Source of the DNA: Hippasteria phrygiana
Lineage: Eukaryota; Echinodermata; Asteroidea; Valvatida; Goniasteridae
NCBI GenBank assembly: GCA_037893225.1
Contig: JAZGUH010000416.1
Coordinates: 1-64,000, forward strand
Direction of reading: 5' to 3'
DNA: 64,000 nt
Below, piece after piece: positions 50,784-63,301 of this stretch. The position numbers were made by a program, and so were the translations under genes. A model generated the notes under the pieces. It searched no databases. It saw only the letters and a program-made list of their open reading frames with translations, and had not been told where the DNA came from. Each line of letters opens with the position of its first letter. Within the stretch, counting starts at the first letter, position 1.

Positions 50784-51478
50784 GAGTTAAAACTTGTGGA
50801 GAAAATTCAAACCTCGCAATGTTTATTTTCTTCCCAGCCAACATCTGTGTACATGTTACCGTCTATTTATTGCTCCATGCATGTCAAATTCCCTGGGGTA
50901 TGGACTTGCTTTACTCATTCATAATTGCATGAAATATCAACCAAATTCAGTAATTTTGACATGTATGGATAGCTTAGATCTGGCGCTACATGTTGCAATT
51001 ATCGGCGGCTTCTTAGAGTTAACACTTGTGGAGAAAATTCAAACCTCGCAATGTTTATTTTCTTCCCGGCCACCATCTGTGTGCAGATTACCTTTTATTT
51101 ATTGCTCCATGCCTGTCAAATTCCATGGGGTATGGACTTGCTTTACTCATTCATAATTGCATGAAATATCAACCAAATTCAGTAATTTTGACATGTATGG
51201 ATAGCTTAGATCTGGCGCTACATGTTGCAATTATCGGCGGCTTCTTAGAGTTAAAACTTGTGGAGAAAATTCAAACCTCGCAATGTTTATTTTCTTTCCG
51301 GCCAACATCTGTGTGCATATTACCTTCTATTTATTGCTCCATGCCTGTCAAATTCCCTGGGGTATGACTTGCTTTACTCATTCATAATTGCATGAAATAT
51401 CAACCAAATTCAGTAATTTTGACATGTATGGATAGCTTAGATCTGGCGCTACATTTTGCAATTATCGGCGGCTTCTTA
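50784..51478. repeat. Truncated higher-order unit, 3 monomers
   Basis: Order S3 S1h S4, 695 bp, the first three monomers of the plan only. The S4 has a private acattttgca (51455) and is followed directly by another S3 without the usual t231g. Confidence 0.87.
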
Positions 51479-52405
51479 GAGTTAAAACTTGTGGAGAAAA
51501 TTCAAACCTCGCAATGTTTATTTTCTTCCCAGCCAACATCTGTGTACATGTTACCGTCTATTTATTGCTCCATGCATGTCAAATTCCCTGGGGTATGGAC
51601 TTGCTTTACTCATTCATAATTGCATGAAATATCAACCAAATTCAGTAATTTTGACATGTATGGATAGCTTAGATCTGGCGCTACATGTTGCAATTATCGG
51701 CGGCTTCTGAGAGTTAAAACTTGTGGAGAAAATTCAAACCTCGCAATGTTTATTTTCTTCCCAGCCAACATCTGTGTACATGTTACCGTCTATTTATTGC
51801 TCCATGCATGTCAAATTCCCTGGGGTATGGACTTGCTTTACTCATTCATAATTGCATGAAATATCAACCAAATTCAGTAATTTTGACATGTATGGATAGC
51901 TTAGATCTGGCGCTACATGTTGCAATTATCGGCGGCTTCTTAGAGTTAACACTTGTGGAGAAAATTCAAACCTCGCAATGTTTATTTTCTTCCCGGCCAC
52001 CATCTGTGTGCAGATTACCTTTTATTTATTGCTCCATGCCTGTCAAATTCCATGGGGTATGGACTTGCTTTACTCATTCATAATTGCATGAAATATCAAC
52101 CAAATTCAGTAATTGTGACATGTATGGATAGCTTAGATCTGGCGCTACATGTTGCAATTATCGGCGGCTTCTTAGAGTTAAAACTTGTGGAGAAAATTCA
52201 AACCTCGCAATGTTTATTTTCTTTCCGGCCAACATCTGTGTGCATATTACCTTCTATTTATTGCTCCATGCCTGTCAAATTCCCTGGGGTATGACTTGCT
52301 TTACTCATTCATAATTGCATGAAATATCAACCAAATTCAGTAATTTTGACATGTATGGATAGCTTAGATCTGGCGCTACATGTTGCAATTATCGGCGGCT
52401 TCTTA
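51016..52405. repeat. 1,390-bp hexamer duplication, copy 1
   Basis: S1h S4 S3 S3 S1hv S4, with the acattttgca change in the first S4 and t231g between the two S3 monomers. The next six monomers repeat it. Confidence 0.86.
51479..51710. repeat. Solitary S3 monomer ending in t231g
   Basis: A complete S3 that forms a one-monomer unit between two other S3-headed units. It is entered from S4 with tta rather than tga. Equivalent single S3 units lie at 52869 and 63302, all linked to the acattttgca S4. Confidence 0.87.
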
Positions 52406-52868
52406 GAGTTAAAACTTGTGGAGAAAATTCAAACCTCGCAATGTTTATTTTCTTCCCGGCCACCATCTGTGTGCAGATTACCTTTTATTTATTGCTCCAT
52501 GCCTGTCAAATTCCATGGGGTATGGACTTGCTTTACTCATTCATAATTGCATGAAATATCAACCAAATTCAGTAATTTTGACATGTATGGATAGCTTAGA
52601 TCTGGCGCTACATGTTGCAATTATCGGCGGCTTCTTAGAGTTAAAACTTGTGGAGAAAATTCAAACCTCGCAATGTTTATTTTCTTTCCGGCCAACATCT
52701 GTGTGCATATTACCTTCTATTTATTGCTCCATGCCTGTCAAATTCCCTGGGGTATGACTTGCTTTACTCATTCATAATTGCATGAAATATCAACCAAATT
52801 CAGTAATTTTGACATGTATGGATAGCTTAGATCTGGCGCTACATTTTGCAATTATCGGCGGCTTCTTA
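51711..52868. repeat. Higher-order unit, 5 monomers
   Basis: Order S3 S1hv S4 S1h S4, 1,158 bp. The second S1h has a8, as an S5 would, but t79, so it may be an S5/S1h recombinant. The last S4 repeats acattttgca (52845). Confidence 0.85.
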
Positions 52869-53795
52869 GAGTTAAAACTTGTGGAGAAAATTCAAACCTC
52901 GCAATGTTTATTTTCTTCCCAGCCAACATCTGTGTACATGTTACCGTCTATTTATTGCTCCATGCATGTCAAATTCCCTGGGGTATGGACTTGCTTTACT
53001 CATTCATAATTGCATGAAATATCAACCAAATTCAGTAATTTTGACATGTATGGATAGCTTAGATCTGGCGCTACATGTTGCAATTATCGGCGGCTTCTGA
53101 GAGTTAAAACTTGTGGAGAAAATTCAAACCTCGCAATGTTTATTTTCTTCCCAGCCAACATCTGTGTACATGTTACCGTCTATTTATTGCTCCATGCATG
53201 TCAAATTCCCTGGGGTATGGACTTGCTTTACTCATTCATAATTGCATGAAATATCAACCAAATTCAGTAATTTTGACATGTATGGATAGCTTAGATCTGG
53301 CGCTACATGTTGCAATTATCGGCGGCTTCTTAGAGTTAACACTTGTGGAGAAAATTCAAACCTCGCAATGTTTATTTTCTTCCCGGCCACCATCTGTGTG
53401 CAGATTACCTTTTATTTATTGCTCCATGCCTGTCAAATTCCATGGGGTATGGACTTGCTTTACTCATTCATAATTGCATGAAATATCAACCAAATTCAGT
53501 AATTGTGACATGTATGGATAGCTTAGATCTGGCGCTACATGTTGCAATTATCGGCGGCTTCTTAGAGTTAAAACTTGTGGAGAAAATTCAAACCTCGCAA
53601 TGTTTATTTTCTTTCCGGCCAACATCTGTGTGCATATTACCTTCTATTTATTGCTCCATGCCTGTCAAATTCCCTGGGGTATGACTTGCTTTACTCATTC
53701 ATAATTGCATGAAATATCAACCAAATTCAGTAATTTTGACATGTATGGATAGCTTAGATCTGGCGCTACATGTTGCAATTATCGGCGGCTTCTTA
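52406..53795. repeat. 1,390-bp hexamer duplication, copy 2
   Basis: Repeats 51016-52405 at a 1,390-bp offset with the same acattttgca change (52845). The first monomer has a8 here and c8 in copy 1, placing the junction near the start of that monomer. Confidence 0.86.
52869..53100. repeat. Solitary S3 monomer
   Basis: Second one-monomer S3 unit, a product of the 1,390-bp duplication; ends with t231g and is followed by a full S3-headed unit. Confidence 0.87.
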
Positions 53796-54955
53796 GAGTT
53801 AAAACTTGTGGAGAAAATTCAAACCTCGCAATGTTTATTTTCTTCCCGGCCACCATCTGTGTGCAGATTACCTGTTATTTATTGCTCCATGCCTGTCAAA
53901 TTCCATGGGGTATGGACTTGCTTTACTCATTCATAATTGCATGAAATATCAACCAAATTCAGTAATTTTGACATGTATGGATAGCTTAGATCTGGCGCTA
54001 CATGTTGCAATTATCGGCGGCTTCTTAGAGTTAACACTTGTGGAGAAAATTCAAACCTCGCAATGTTTATTTTCTTCCCGGCCACCATCTGTGTGCAGAT
54101 TACCTTTTATTTATTGCTCCATGCCTGTCAAATTCCCTGGGGTATGGACTTGCTTTACTCATTCATAATTGCATGAAATATCAACCAAATTCAGTAATTT
54201 TGACATGTATGGATAGCTTAGATCTGGCGCTACATGTTGCAATTATCGGCGGCTTCTTAGAGTTAACACTTGTGGAGAAAATTCAAACCTCGCAATGTTT
54301 ATTTTCTTCCCGGCCACCATCTGTGTGCAGATTACCTTTTATTTATTGCTCCATGCCTGTCAAATTCCATGGGGTATGGACTTGCTTTACTCATTCATAA
54401 TTGCATGAAATATCAACCAAATTCAGTAATTTTGACATGTATGGATAGCTTAGATCTGGCGCTACATGTTGCAATTATCGGCGGCTTCTTAGAGTTAACA
54501 CTTGTGGAGAAAATCCAAACCTCGCAATGTTTATTTTCTTTCCGGCCAACATCTGTGTACATGTTACCGTCTATTTATTGCTCCATGCATGTCAAATTCC
54601 CTGGGGTATGGACTTGCTTTACTCATTCATAATTGCATGAAATATCAACCAAATTCAGTAATTTTGACATGTATGGATAGCTTAGATCTGGCGCTACATG
54701 TTGCAATTATCGGCGGCTTCTTAGAGTTAACACTTGTGGAGAAAATTCAAACCTCGCAATGTTTATTTTCTTCCCGGCCACCATCTGTGTGCAGATTACC
54801 TTTTATTTATTGCTCCATGCCTGTCAAATTCCCTGGGGTATGGACTTGCTTTACTCATTCATAATTGCATGAAATATCAACCAAATTCAGTAATTTTGAC
54901 ATGTATGGATAGCTTAGATCTGGCGCTACATGTTGCAATTATCGGCGGCTTCTGA
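53101..54955. repeat. Higher-order unit, 8 monomers
   Basis: Order S3 S1hv S4 S5 S1 S1h S2 S1, 1,855 bp, the same order and length as 37336-39190 but with plain S5 and with the v change. The S2 copy has a private aaatccaaacc near 54515. Confidence 0.88.
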
Positions 54956-55882
54956 GAGTTAAAACTTGTGGAGAAAATTCAAACCTCGCAATGTTTATTT
55001 TCTTCCCAGCCAACATCTGTGTACATGTTACCGTCTATTTATTGCTCCATGCATGTCAAATTCCCTGGGGTATGGACTTGCTTTACTCATTCATAATTGC
55101 ATGAAATATCAACCAAATTCAGTAATTTTGACATGTATGGATAGCTTAGATCTGGCGCTACATGTTGCAATTATCGGCGGCTTCTTAGAGTTAACACTTG
55201 TGGAGAAAATTCAAACCTCGCAATGTTTATTTTCTTCCCGGCCACCATCTGTGTGCAGATTACCTTTTATTTATTGCTCCATGCCTGTCAAATTCCATGG
55301 GGTATGGACTTGCTTTACTCATTCATAATTGCATGAAATATCAACCAAATTCAGTAATTGTGACATGTATGGATAGCTTAGATCTGGCGCTACATGTTGC
55401 AATTATCGGCGGCTTCTTAGAGTTAAAACTTGTGGAGAAAATTCAAACCTCGCAATGTTTATTTTCTTTCCGGCCAACATCTGTGTGCATATTACCTTCT
55501 ATTTATTGCTCCATGCCTGTCAAATTCCCTGGGGTATGACTTGCTTTACTCATTCATAATTGCATGAAATATCAACCAAATTCAGTAATTTTGACATGTA
55601 TGGATAGCTTAGATCTGGCGCTACATGTTGCAATTATCGGCGGCTTCTTAGAGTTAAAACTTGTGGAGAAAATTCAAACCTCGCAATGTTTATTTTCTTC
55701 CCGGCCACCATCTGTGTGCAGATTACCTGTTATTTATTGCTCCATGCCTGTCAAATTCCATGGGGTATGGACTTGCTTTACTCATTCATAATTGCATGAA
55801 ATATCAACCAAATTCAGTAATTTTGACATGTATGGATAGCTTAGATCTGGCGCTACATGTTGCAATTATCGGCGGCTTCTTA
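53796..55882. repeat. 2,087-bp nonamer, copy 3 of 4
   Basis: S5 S1 S1h S2 S1 S3 S1hv S4 S5, with plain S5 at the start. It is separated from copy 4 by two S1h monomers (55883-56346). Confidence 0.86.
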
Positions 55883-57506
55883 GAGTTAACACTTGTGGAG
55901 AAAATTCAAACCTCGCAATGTTTATTTTCTTCCCGGCCACCATCTGTGTGCAGATTACCTTTTATTTATTGCTCCATGCCTGTCAAATTCCATGGGGTAT
56001 GGACTTGCTTTACTCATTCATAATTGCATGAAATATCAACCAAATTCAGTAATTTTGACATGTATGGATAGCTTAGATCTGGCGCTACATGTTGCAATTA
56101 TCGGCGGCTTCTTAGAGTTAACACTTGTGGAGAAAATTCAAACCTCGCAATGTTTATTTTCTTCCCGGCCACCATCTGTGTGCAGATTACCTTTTATTTA
56201 TTGCTCCATGCCTGTCAAATTCCATGGGGTATGGACTTGCTGTACTCATTCATAATTGCATGAAATATCAACCAAATTCAGTAATTTTGACATGTATGGA
56301 TAGCTTAGATCTGGCGCTACATGTTGCAATTATCGGCGGCTTCTTAGAGTTAAAACTTGTGGAGAAAATTCAAACCTCGCAATGTTTATTTTCTTCCCGG
56401 CCACCATCTGTGTGCAGATTACCTGTTATTTATTGCTCCATGCCTGTCAAATTCCATGGGGTATGGACTTGCTTTACTCATTCATAATTGCATGAAATAT
56501 CAACCAAATTCAGTAATTTTGACATGTATGGATAGCTTAGATCTGGCGCTACATGTTGCAATTATCGGCGGCTTCTTAGAGTTAACACTTGTGGAGAAAA
56601 TTCAAACCTCGCAATGTTTATTTTCTTCCCGGCCACCATCTGTGTGCAGATTACCTTTTATTTATTGCTCCATGCCTGTCAAATTCCCTGGGGTATGGAC
56701 TTGCTTTACTCATTCATAATTGCATGAAATATCAACCAAATTCAGTAATTTTGACATGTATGGATAGCTTAGATCTGGCGCTACATGTTGCAATTATCGG
56801 CGGCTTCTTAGAGTTAACACTTGTGGAGAAAATTCAAACCTCGCAATGTTTATTTTCTTCCCGGCCACCATCTGTGTGCAGATTACCTTTTATTTATTGC
56901 TCCATGCCTGTCAAATTCCATGGGGTATGGACTTGCTTTACTCATTCATAATTGCATGAAATATCAACCAAATTCAGTAATTTTGACATGTATGGATAGC
57001 TTAGATCTGGCGCTACATGTTGCAATTATCGGCGGCTTCTTAGAGTTAACACTTGTGGAGAAAATTCAAACCTCGCAATGTTTATTTTCTTTCCGGCCAA
57101 CATCTGTGTACATGTTACCGTCTATTTATTGCTCCATGCATGTCAAATTCCCTGGGGTATGGACTTGCTTTACTCATTCATAATTGCATGAAATATCAAC
57201 CAAATTCAGTAATTTTGACATGTATGGATAGCTTAGATCTGGCGCTACATGTTGCAATTATCGGCGGCTTCTTAGAGTTAACACTTGTGGAGAAAATTCA
57301 AACCTCGCAATGTTTATTTTCTTCCCGGCCACCATCTGTGTGCAGATTACCTTTTATTTATTGCTCCATGCCTGTCAAATTCCCTGGGGTATGGACTTGC
57401 TTTACTCATTCATAATTGCATGAAATATCAACCAAATTCAGTAATTTTGACATGTATGGATAGCTTAGATCTGGCGCTACATGTTGCAATTATCGGCGGC
57501 TTCTGA
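54956..57506. repeat. Higher-order unit, 11 monomers
   Basis: Order S3 S1hv S4 S5 S1h S1h S5 S1 S1h S2 S1, 2,551 bp. The S1h S1h pair is unusual; the second has a private tgctgtactc near 56242. The rest is the eight-monomer plan interrupted by three extra monomers. Confidence 0.86.
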
Positions 57507-58433
57507 GAGTTAAAACTTGTGGAGAAAATTCAAACCTCGCAATGTTTATTTTCTTCCCAGCCAACATCTGTGTACATGTTACCGTCTATTTATTGCTCCA
57601 TGCATGTCAAATTCCCTGGGGTATGGACTTGCTTTACTCATTCATAATTGCATGAAATATCAACCAAATTCAGTAATTTTGACATGTATGGATAGCTTAG
57701 ATCTGGCGCTACATGTTGCAATTATCGGCGGCTTCTTAGAGTTAACACTTGTGGAGAAAATTCAAACCTCGCAATGTTTATTTTCTTCCCGGCCACCATC
57801 TGTGTGCAGATTACCTTTTATTTATTGCTCCATGCCTGTCAAATTCCATGGGGTATGGACTTGCTTTACTCATTCATAATTGCATGAAATATCAACCAAA
57901 TTCAGTAATTGTGACATGTATGGATAGCTTAGATCTGGCGCTACATGTTGCAATTATCGGCGGCTTCTTAGAGTTAAAACTTGTGGAGAAAATTCAAACC
58001 TCGCAATGTTTATTTTCTTTCCGGCCAACATCTGTGTGCATATTACCTTCTATTTATTGCTCCATGCCTGTCAAATTCCCTGGGGTATGACTTGCTTTAC
58101 TCATTCATAATTGCATGAAATATCAACCAAATTCAGTAATTTTGACATGTATGGATAGCTTAGATCTGGCGCTACATGTTGCAATTATCGGCGGCTTCTT
58201 AGAGTTAAAACTTGTGGAGAAAATTCAAACCTCGCAATGTTTATTTTCTTCCCGGCCACCATCTGTGTGCAGATTACCTGTTATTTATTGCTCCATGCCT
58301 GTCAAATTCCATGGGGTATGGACTTGCTTTACTCATTCATAATTGCATGAAATATCAACCAAATTCAGTAATTTTGACATGTATGGATAGCTTAGATCTG
58401 GCGCTACATGTTGCAATTATCGGCGGCTTCTTA
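56347..58433. repeat. 2,087-bp nonamer, copy 4 of 4
   Basis: S5 S1 S1h S2 S1 S3 S1hv S4 S5, same as copy 3 at the type-defining positions. Followed by S1 S1h S4 as in copies 1 and 2. Confidence 0.86.
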
Positions 58434-59128
58434 GAGTTAACACTTGTGGAGAAAATTCAAACCTCGCAATGTTTATTTTCTTCCCGGCCACCATCTGTGT
58501 GCAGATTACCTTTTATTTATTGCTCCATGCCTGTCAAATTCCCTGGGGTATGGACTTGCTTTACTCATTCATAATTGCATGAAATATCAACCAAATTCAG
58601 TAATTTTGACATGTATGGATAGCTTAGATCTGGCGCTACATGTTGCAATTATCGGCGGCTTCTTAGAGTTAACACTTGTGGAGAAAATTCAAACCTCGCA
58701 ATGTTTATTTTCTTCCCGGCCACCATCTGTGTGCAGATTACCTTTTATTTATTGCTCCATGCCTGTCAAATTCCATGGGGTATGGACTTGCTTTACTCAT
58801 TCATAATTGCATGAAATATCAACCAAATTCAGTAATTTTGACATGTATGGATAGCTTAGATCTGGCGCTACATGTTGCAATTATCGGCGGCTTCTTAGAG
58901 TTAAAACTTGTGGAGAAAATTCAAACCTCGCAATGTTTATTTTCTTTCCGGCCAACATCTGTGTGCATATTACCTTCTATTTATTGCTCCATGCCTGTCA
59001 AATTCCCTGGGGTATGACTTGCTTTACTCATTCATAATTGCATGAAATATCAACCAAATTCAGTAATTTTGACATGTATGGATAGCTTAGATCTGGCGCT
59101 ACATGTTGCAATTATCGGCGGCTTCTGA
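57507..59128. repeat. Higher-order unit, 7 monomers
   Basis: Order S3 S1hv S4 S5 S1 S1h S4, 1,622 bp. The final S4 carries t231g (ggcttctga near 59127), the only S4 in the window that does. It probably marks the upstream edge of the second copy of the long duplication. Confidence 0.87.
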
Positions 59129-60519
59129 GAGTTAAAACTTGTGGAGAAAATTCAAACCTCGCAATGTTTATTTTCTTCCCAGCCAACATCTGTGTACATG
59201 TTACCGTCTATTTATTGCTCCATGCATGTCAAATTCCCTGGGGTATGGACTTGCTTTACTCATTCATAATTGCATGAAATATCAACCAAATTCAGTAATT
59301 TGGACATGTATGGATAGCTTAGATCTGGCGCTACATGTTGCAATTATCGGCGGCTTCTTAGAGTTAACACTTGTGGAGAAAATTCAAACCTCGCAATGTT
59401 TATTTTCTTCCCGGCCACCATCTGTGTGCAGATTACCTTTTATTTATTGCTCCATGCCTGTCAAATTCCCTGGGGTATGGACTTGCTTTACTCATTCATA
59501 ATTGCATGAAATATCAACCAAATTCAGTAATTTTGACATGTATGGATAGCTTAGATCTGGCGCTACATGTTGCAATTATCGGCGGCTTCTTAGAGTTAAA
59601 ACTTGTGGAGAAAATTCAAACCTCGCAATGTTTATTTTCTTTCCGGCCAACATCTGTGTGCATATTACCTTCTATTTATTGCTCCATGCCTGTCAAATTC
59701 CCTGGGGTATGACTTGCTTTACTCATTCATAATTGCATGAAATATCAACCAAATTCAGTAATTTTGACATGTATGGATAGCTTAGATCTGGCGCTACATG
59801 TTGCAATTATCGGCGGCTTCTTAGAGTTAAAACTTGTGGAGAAAATTCAAACCTCGCAATGTTTATTTTCTTCCCGGCCACCATCTGTGTGCAGATTACC
59901 TGTTATTTATTGCTCCATGCCTGTCAAATTCCACGGGGTATGGACTTGCTTTACTCATTCATAATTGCATGAAATATCAACCAAATTCAGTAATTTTGAC
60001 ATGTATGGATAGCTTAGATCTGGCGCTACATGTTGCAATTATCGGCGGCTTCTTAGAGTTAAAACTTGTGGAGAAAATTCAAACCTCGCAATGTTTATTT
60101 TCTTTCCGGCCAACATCTGTGTACATGTTACCGTCTATTTATTGCTCCATGCATGTCAAATTCCCTGGGGTATGGACTTGCTTTACTCATTCATAATTGC
60201 ATGAAATATCAACCAAATTCAGTAATTTTGACATGTATGGATAGCTTAGATCTGGCGCTACATGTTGCAATTATCGGCGGCTTCTTAGAGTTAACACTTG
60301 TGGAGAAAATTCAAACCTCGCAATGTTTATTTTCTTCCCGGCCACCATCTGTGTGCAGATTACCTTTTATTTATTGCTCCATGCCTGTCAAATTCCCTGG
60401 GGTATGGACTTGCTTTACTCATTCATAATTGCATGAAATATCAACCAAATTCAGTAATTTTGACATGTATGGATAGCTTAGATCTGGCGCTACATGTTGC
60501 AATTATCGGCGGCTTCTGA
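59129..60519. repeat. Higher-order unit, 6 monomers
   Basis: Order S3w S1 S4 S5c S2 S1. It is the counterpart of 46146-48232 but lacks three monomers between S5c and the end, including the one with ggcggtacatg. Length 1,391 bp. Confidence 0.88.
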
Positions 60520-62606
60520 GAGTTAAAACTTGTGGAGAAAATTCAAACCTCGCAATGTTTATTTTCTTCCCAGCCAACATCTGTGTACATGTTACCGTCT
60601 ATTTATTGCTCCATGCATGTCAAATTCCCTGGCGTATGGACTTGCTTTACTCATTCATAATTGCATGAAATATCAACCAAATTCAGTAATTTTGACATGT
60701 ATGGATAGCTTAGATCTGGCGCTACATGTTGCAATTATCGGCGGCTTCTTAGAGTTAACACTTGTGGAGAAAATTCAAACCTCGCAATGTTTATTTTCTT
60801 CCCGTCCACCATCTGTGTGCAGATTACCTTTTATTTATTGCTCCATGCCTGTCAAATTCCATGGGGTATGGACTTGCTTTACTCATTCATAATTGCATGA
60901 AATATCAACCAAATTCAGTAATTTTGACATGTATGGATAGCTTAGATCTGGCGCTACATGTTGCAATTATCGGCGGCTTCTTAGAGTTAACACTTGTGGA
61001 GAAAATTCAAACCTCGCAATGTTTATTTTCTTCCCGGCCACCATCTGTGTGCAGATTACCTTTTATTTATTGCTCCATGCCTGTCAAATTCCCTGGGGTA
61101 TGGACTTGCTTTACTCATTCATAATTGCATGAAATATCAACCAAATTCAGTAATTTTGCCATGTATGGATAGCTTAGATCTGGCGCTACATGTTGCAATT
61201 ATCGGCGGCTTCTTAGAGTTAAAACTTGTGGAGAAAATTCAAACCTCGCAATGTTTATTTTCTTTCCGGCCAACATCTGTGTACATGTTACCTTTTATTT
61301 ATTGCTCCATGCATGTCAAATTCCCTGGGGTATGGACTTGCTTTACTCATTCATAATTGCATGAAATATCAACCAAATTCAGTAATTTTGACATGTATGG
61401 ATAGCTTAGATCTGGCGCTACATGTTGCAATTCTCGGCGGCTTCTTAGAGTTAACACTTGTGGAGAAAATTCAAACCTCGCAATGTTTATTTTCTTCCCG
61501 GCCACCATCTGTGTGCAGATTACCTTTTATTTATTGCTCCATGCCTGTCAAAATCCATGGGGTATGGACTTGCTTTACTCATTCATAATTGCATGAAATA
61601 TCAACCAAATTCAGTAATTTTGACATGTATGGATAGCTTAGATCTGGCGCTACATGTTGCAATTATCGGCGGCTTCTTAGAGTTAAAACTTGTGGAGAAA
61701 ATTCAAACCTCGCAATGTTTATTTTCTTTCCGGCCAACATCTGTGTGCATATTACCTTCTATTTATTGCTCCATGCCTGTCAAATTCCCTGGGGTATGAC
61801 TTGCTTTACTCATTCATAATTGCATGAAATATCAACCAAATTCAGTAATTTTGACATGTATGGATATCTTAGATCTGGCGCTACATGTTGCAATTATCGG
61901 CGGCTTCTTAGAGTTAAAACTTGTGGAGAAAATTCAAACCTCGCAATGTTTATTTTCTTCCCGGCCAACATCTGTGTACATGTTACCGTCTATTTATTGC
62001 TCCATGCATGTCAAATTCCCTGGGGTATGGACTTGCTTTACTCATTCATAATTGCATGAAATATCAACCAAATTCAGTAATTTTGACATGTATGGATAGC
62101 TTAGATCTGGCGCTACATGTTGCAATTATCGGCGGCTTCTTAGAGTTAACACTTGTGGAGAAAATTCAAACCTCGCAATGTTTATTTTCTTCCCGGCCAC
62201 CATCTGTGTGCAGATTACCTTTTATTTATTGCTCCATGCCTGTCAAATTCCCTGGGGTATGGACTTGCTTTACTCATTCATAATTGCATGAAATATCAAC
62301 CAAATTCAGTAATTTTGCCATGTATGGATAGCTTAGATCTGGCGCTACATGTTGCAATTATCGGCGGCTTCTTAGAGTTAAAACTTGTGGAGAAAATTCA
62401 AACCTCGCAATGTTTATTTTCTTTCCGGCCAACATCTGTGTGCAGATTACCTTTTATTTATTGCTCCATGCATGTCAAATTCCCTGGGGTATGGACTTGC
62501 TTTACTCATTCATAATTGCATGAAATATCAACCAAATTCAGTAATTTTGACATGTATGGATAGCTTAGATCTGGCGCTACATGTTGCAATTATCGGCGGC
62601 TTCTGA
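60520..62606. repeat. Hybrid unit with Region I monomers, 9 monomers
   Basis: Order S3 S1h S1p S2f S1h S4 S6 S1p S7, 2,087 bp. Counterpart of 48233-50783 after loss of S2f S1k; here S7 directly follows S1p. It shares the changes at 60633, 60805, 61433, 61553 and 61867. Confidence 0.88.
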
Positions 62607-63301
62607 GAGTTAAAACTTGTGGAGAAAATTCAAACCTCGCAATGTTTATTTTCTTCCCAGCCAACATCTGTGTACATGTTACCGTCTATTTATTGCTCCA
62701 TGCATGTCAAATTCCCTGGGGTATGGACTTGCTTTACTCATTCATAATTGCATGAAATATCAACCAAATTCAGTAATTTTGACATGTATGGATAGCTTAG
62801 ATCTGGCGCTACATGTTGCAATTATCGGCGGCTTCTTAGAGTTAACACTTGTGGAGAAAATTCAAACCTCGCAATGTTTATTTTCTTCCCGGCCACCATC
62901 TGTGTGCAGATTACCTTTTATTTATTGCTCCATGCCTGTCAAATTCCATGGGGTATGGACTTGCTTTACTCATTCATAATTGCATGAAATATCAACCAAA
63001 TTCAGTAATTTTGACATGTATGGATAGCTTAGATCTGGCGCTACATGTTGCAATTATCGGCGGCTTCTTAGAGTTAAAACTTGTGGAGAAAATTCAAACC
63101 TCGCAATGTTTATTTTCTTTCCGGCCAACATCTGTGTGCATATTACCTTCTATTTATTGCTCCATGCCTGTCAAATTCCCTGGGGTATGACTTGCTTTAC
63201 TCATTCATAATTGCATGAAATATCAACCAAATTCAGTAATTTTGACATGTATGGATAGCTTAGATCTGGCGCTACATTTTGCAATTATCGGCGGCTTCTT
63301 A
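62607..63301. repeat. Truncated higher-order unit, 3 monomers
   Basis: Order S3 S1h S4 with acattttgca (63278), the counterpart of 50784-51478. Confidence 0.88.

Larger units (their letters stand above)
46146..52174. repeat. Long segmental duplication, copy 1 (26 monomers)
   Basis: About 6.0 kb. Eight private substitutions recur in the same order in 59129-64000: 46319/59302, 46951/59934, 48346/60633, 48518/60805, 49146/61433, 49266/61553, 49580/61867 and 51455/63278. The offset is 12,983 bp at first, 12,287 bp in the middle and 11,823 bp at the end, steps of exactly three and two monomers. Copy 1 has one change copy 2 lacks (a at 49600, ctacatattg). Confidence 0.92.
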
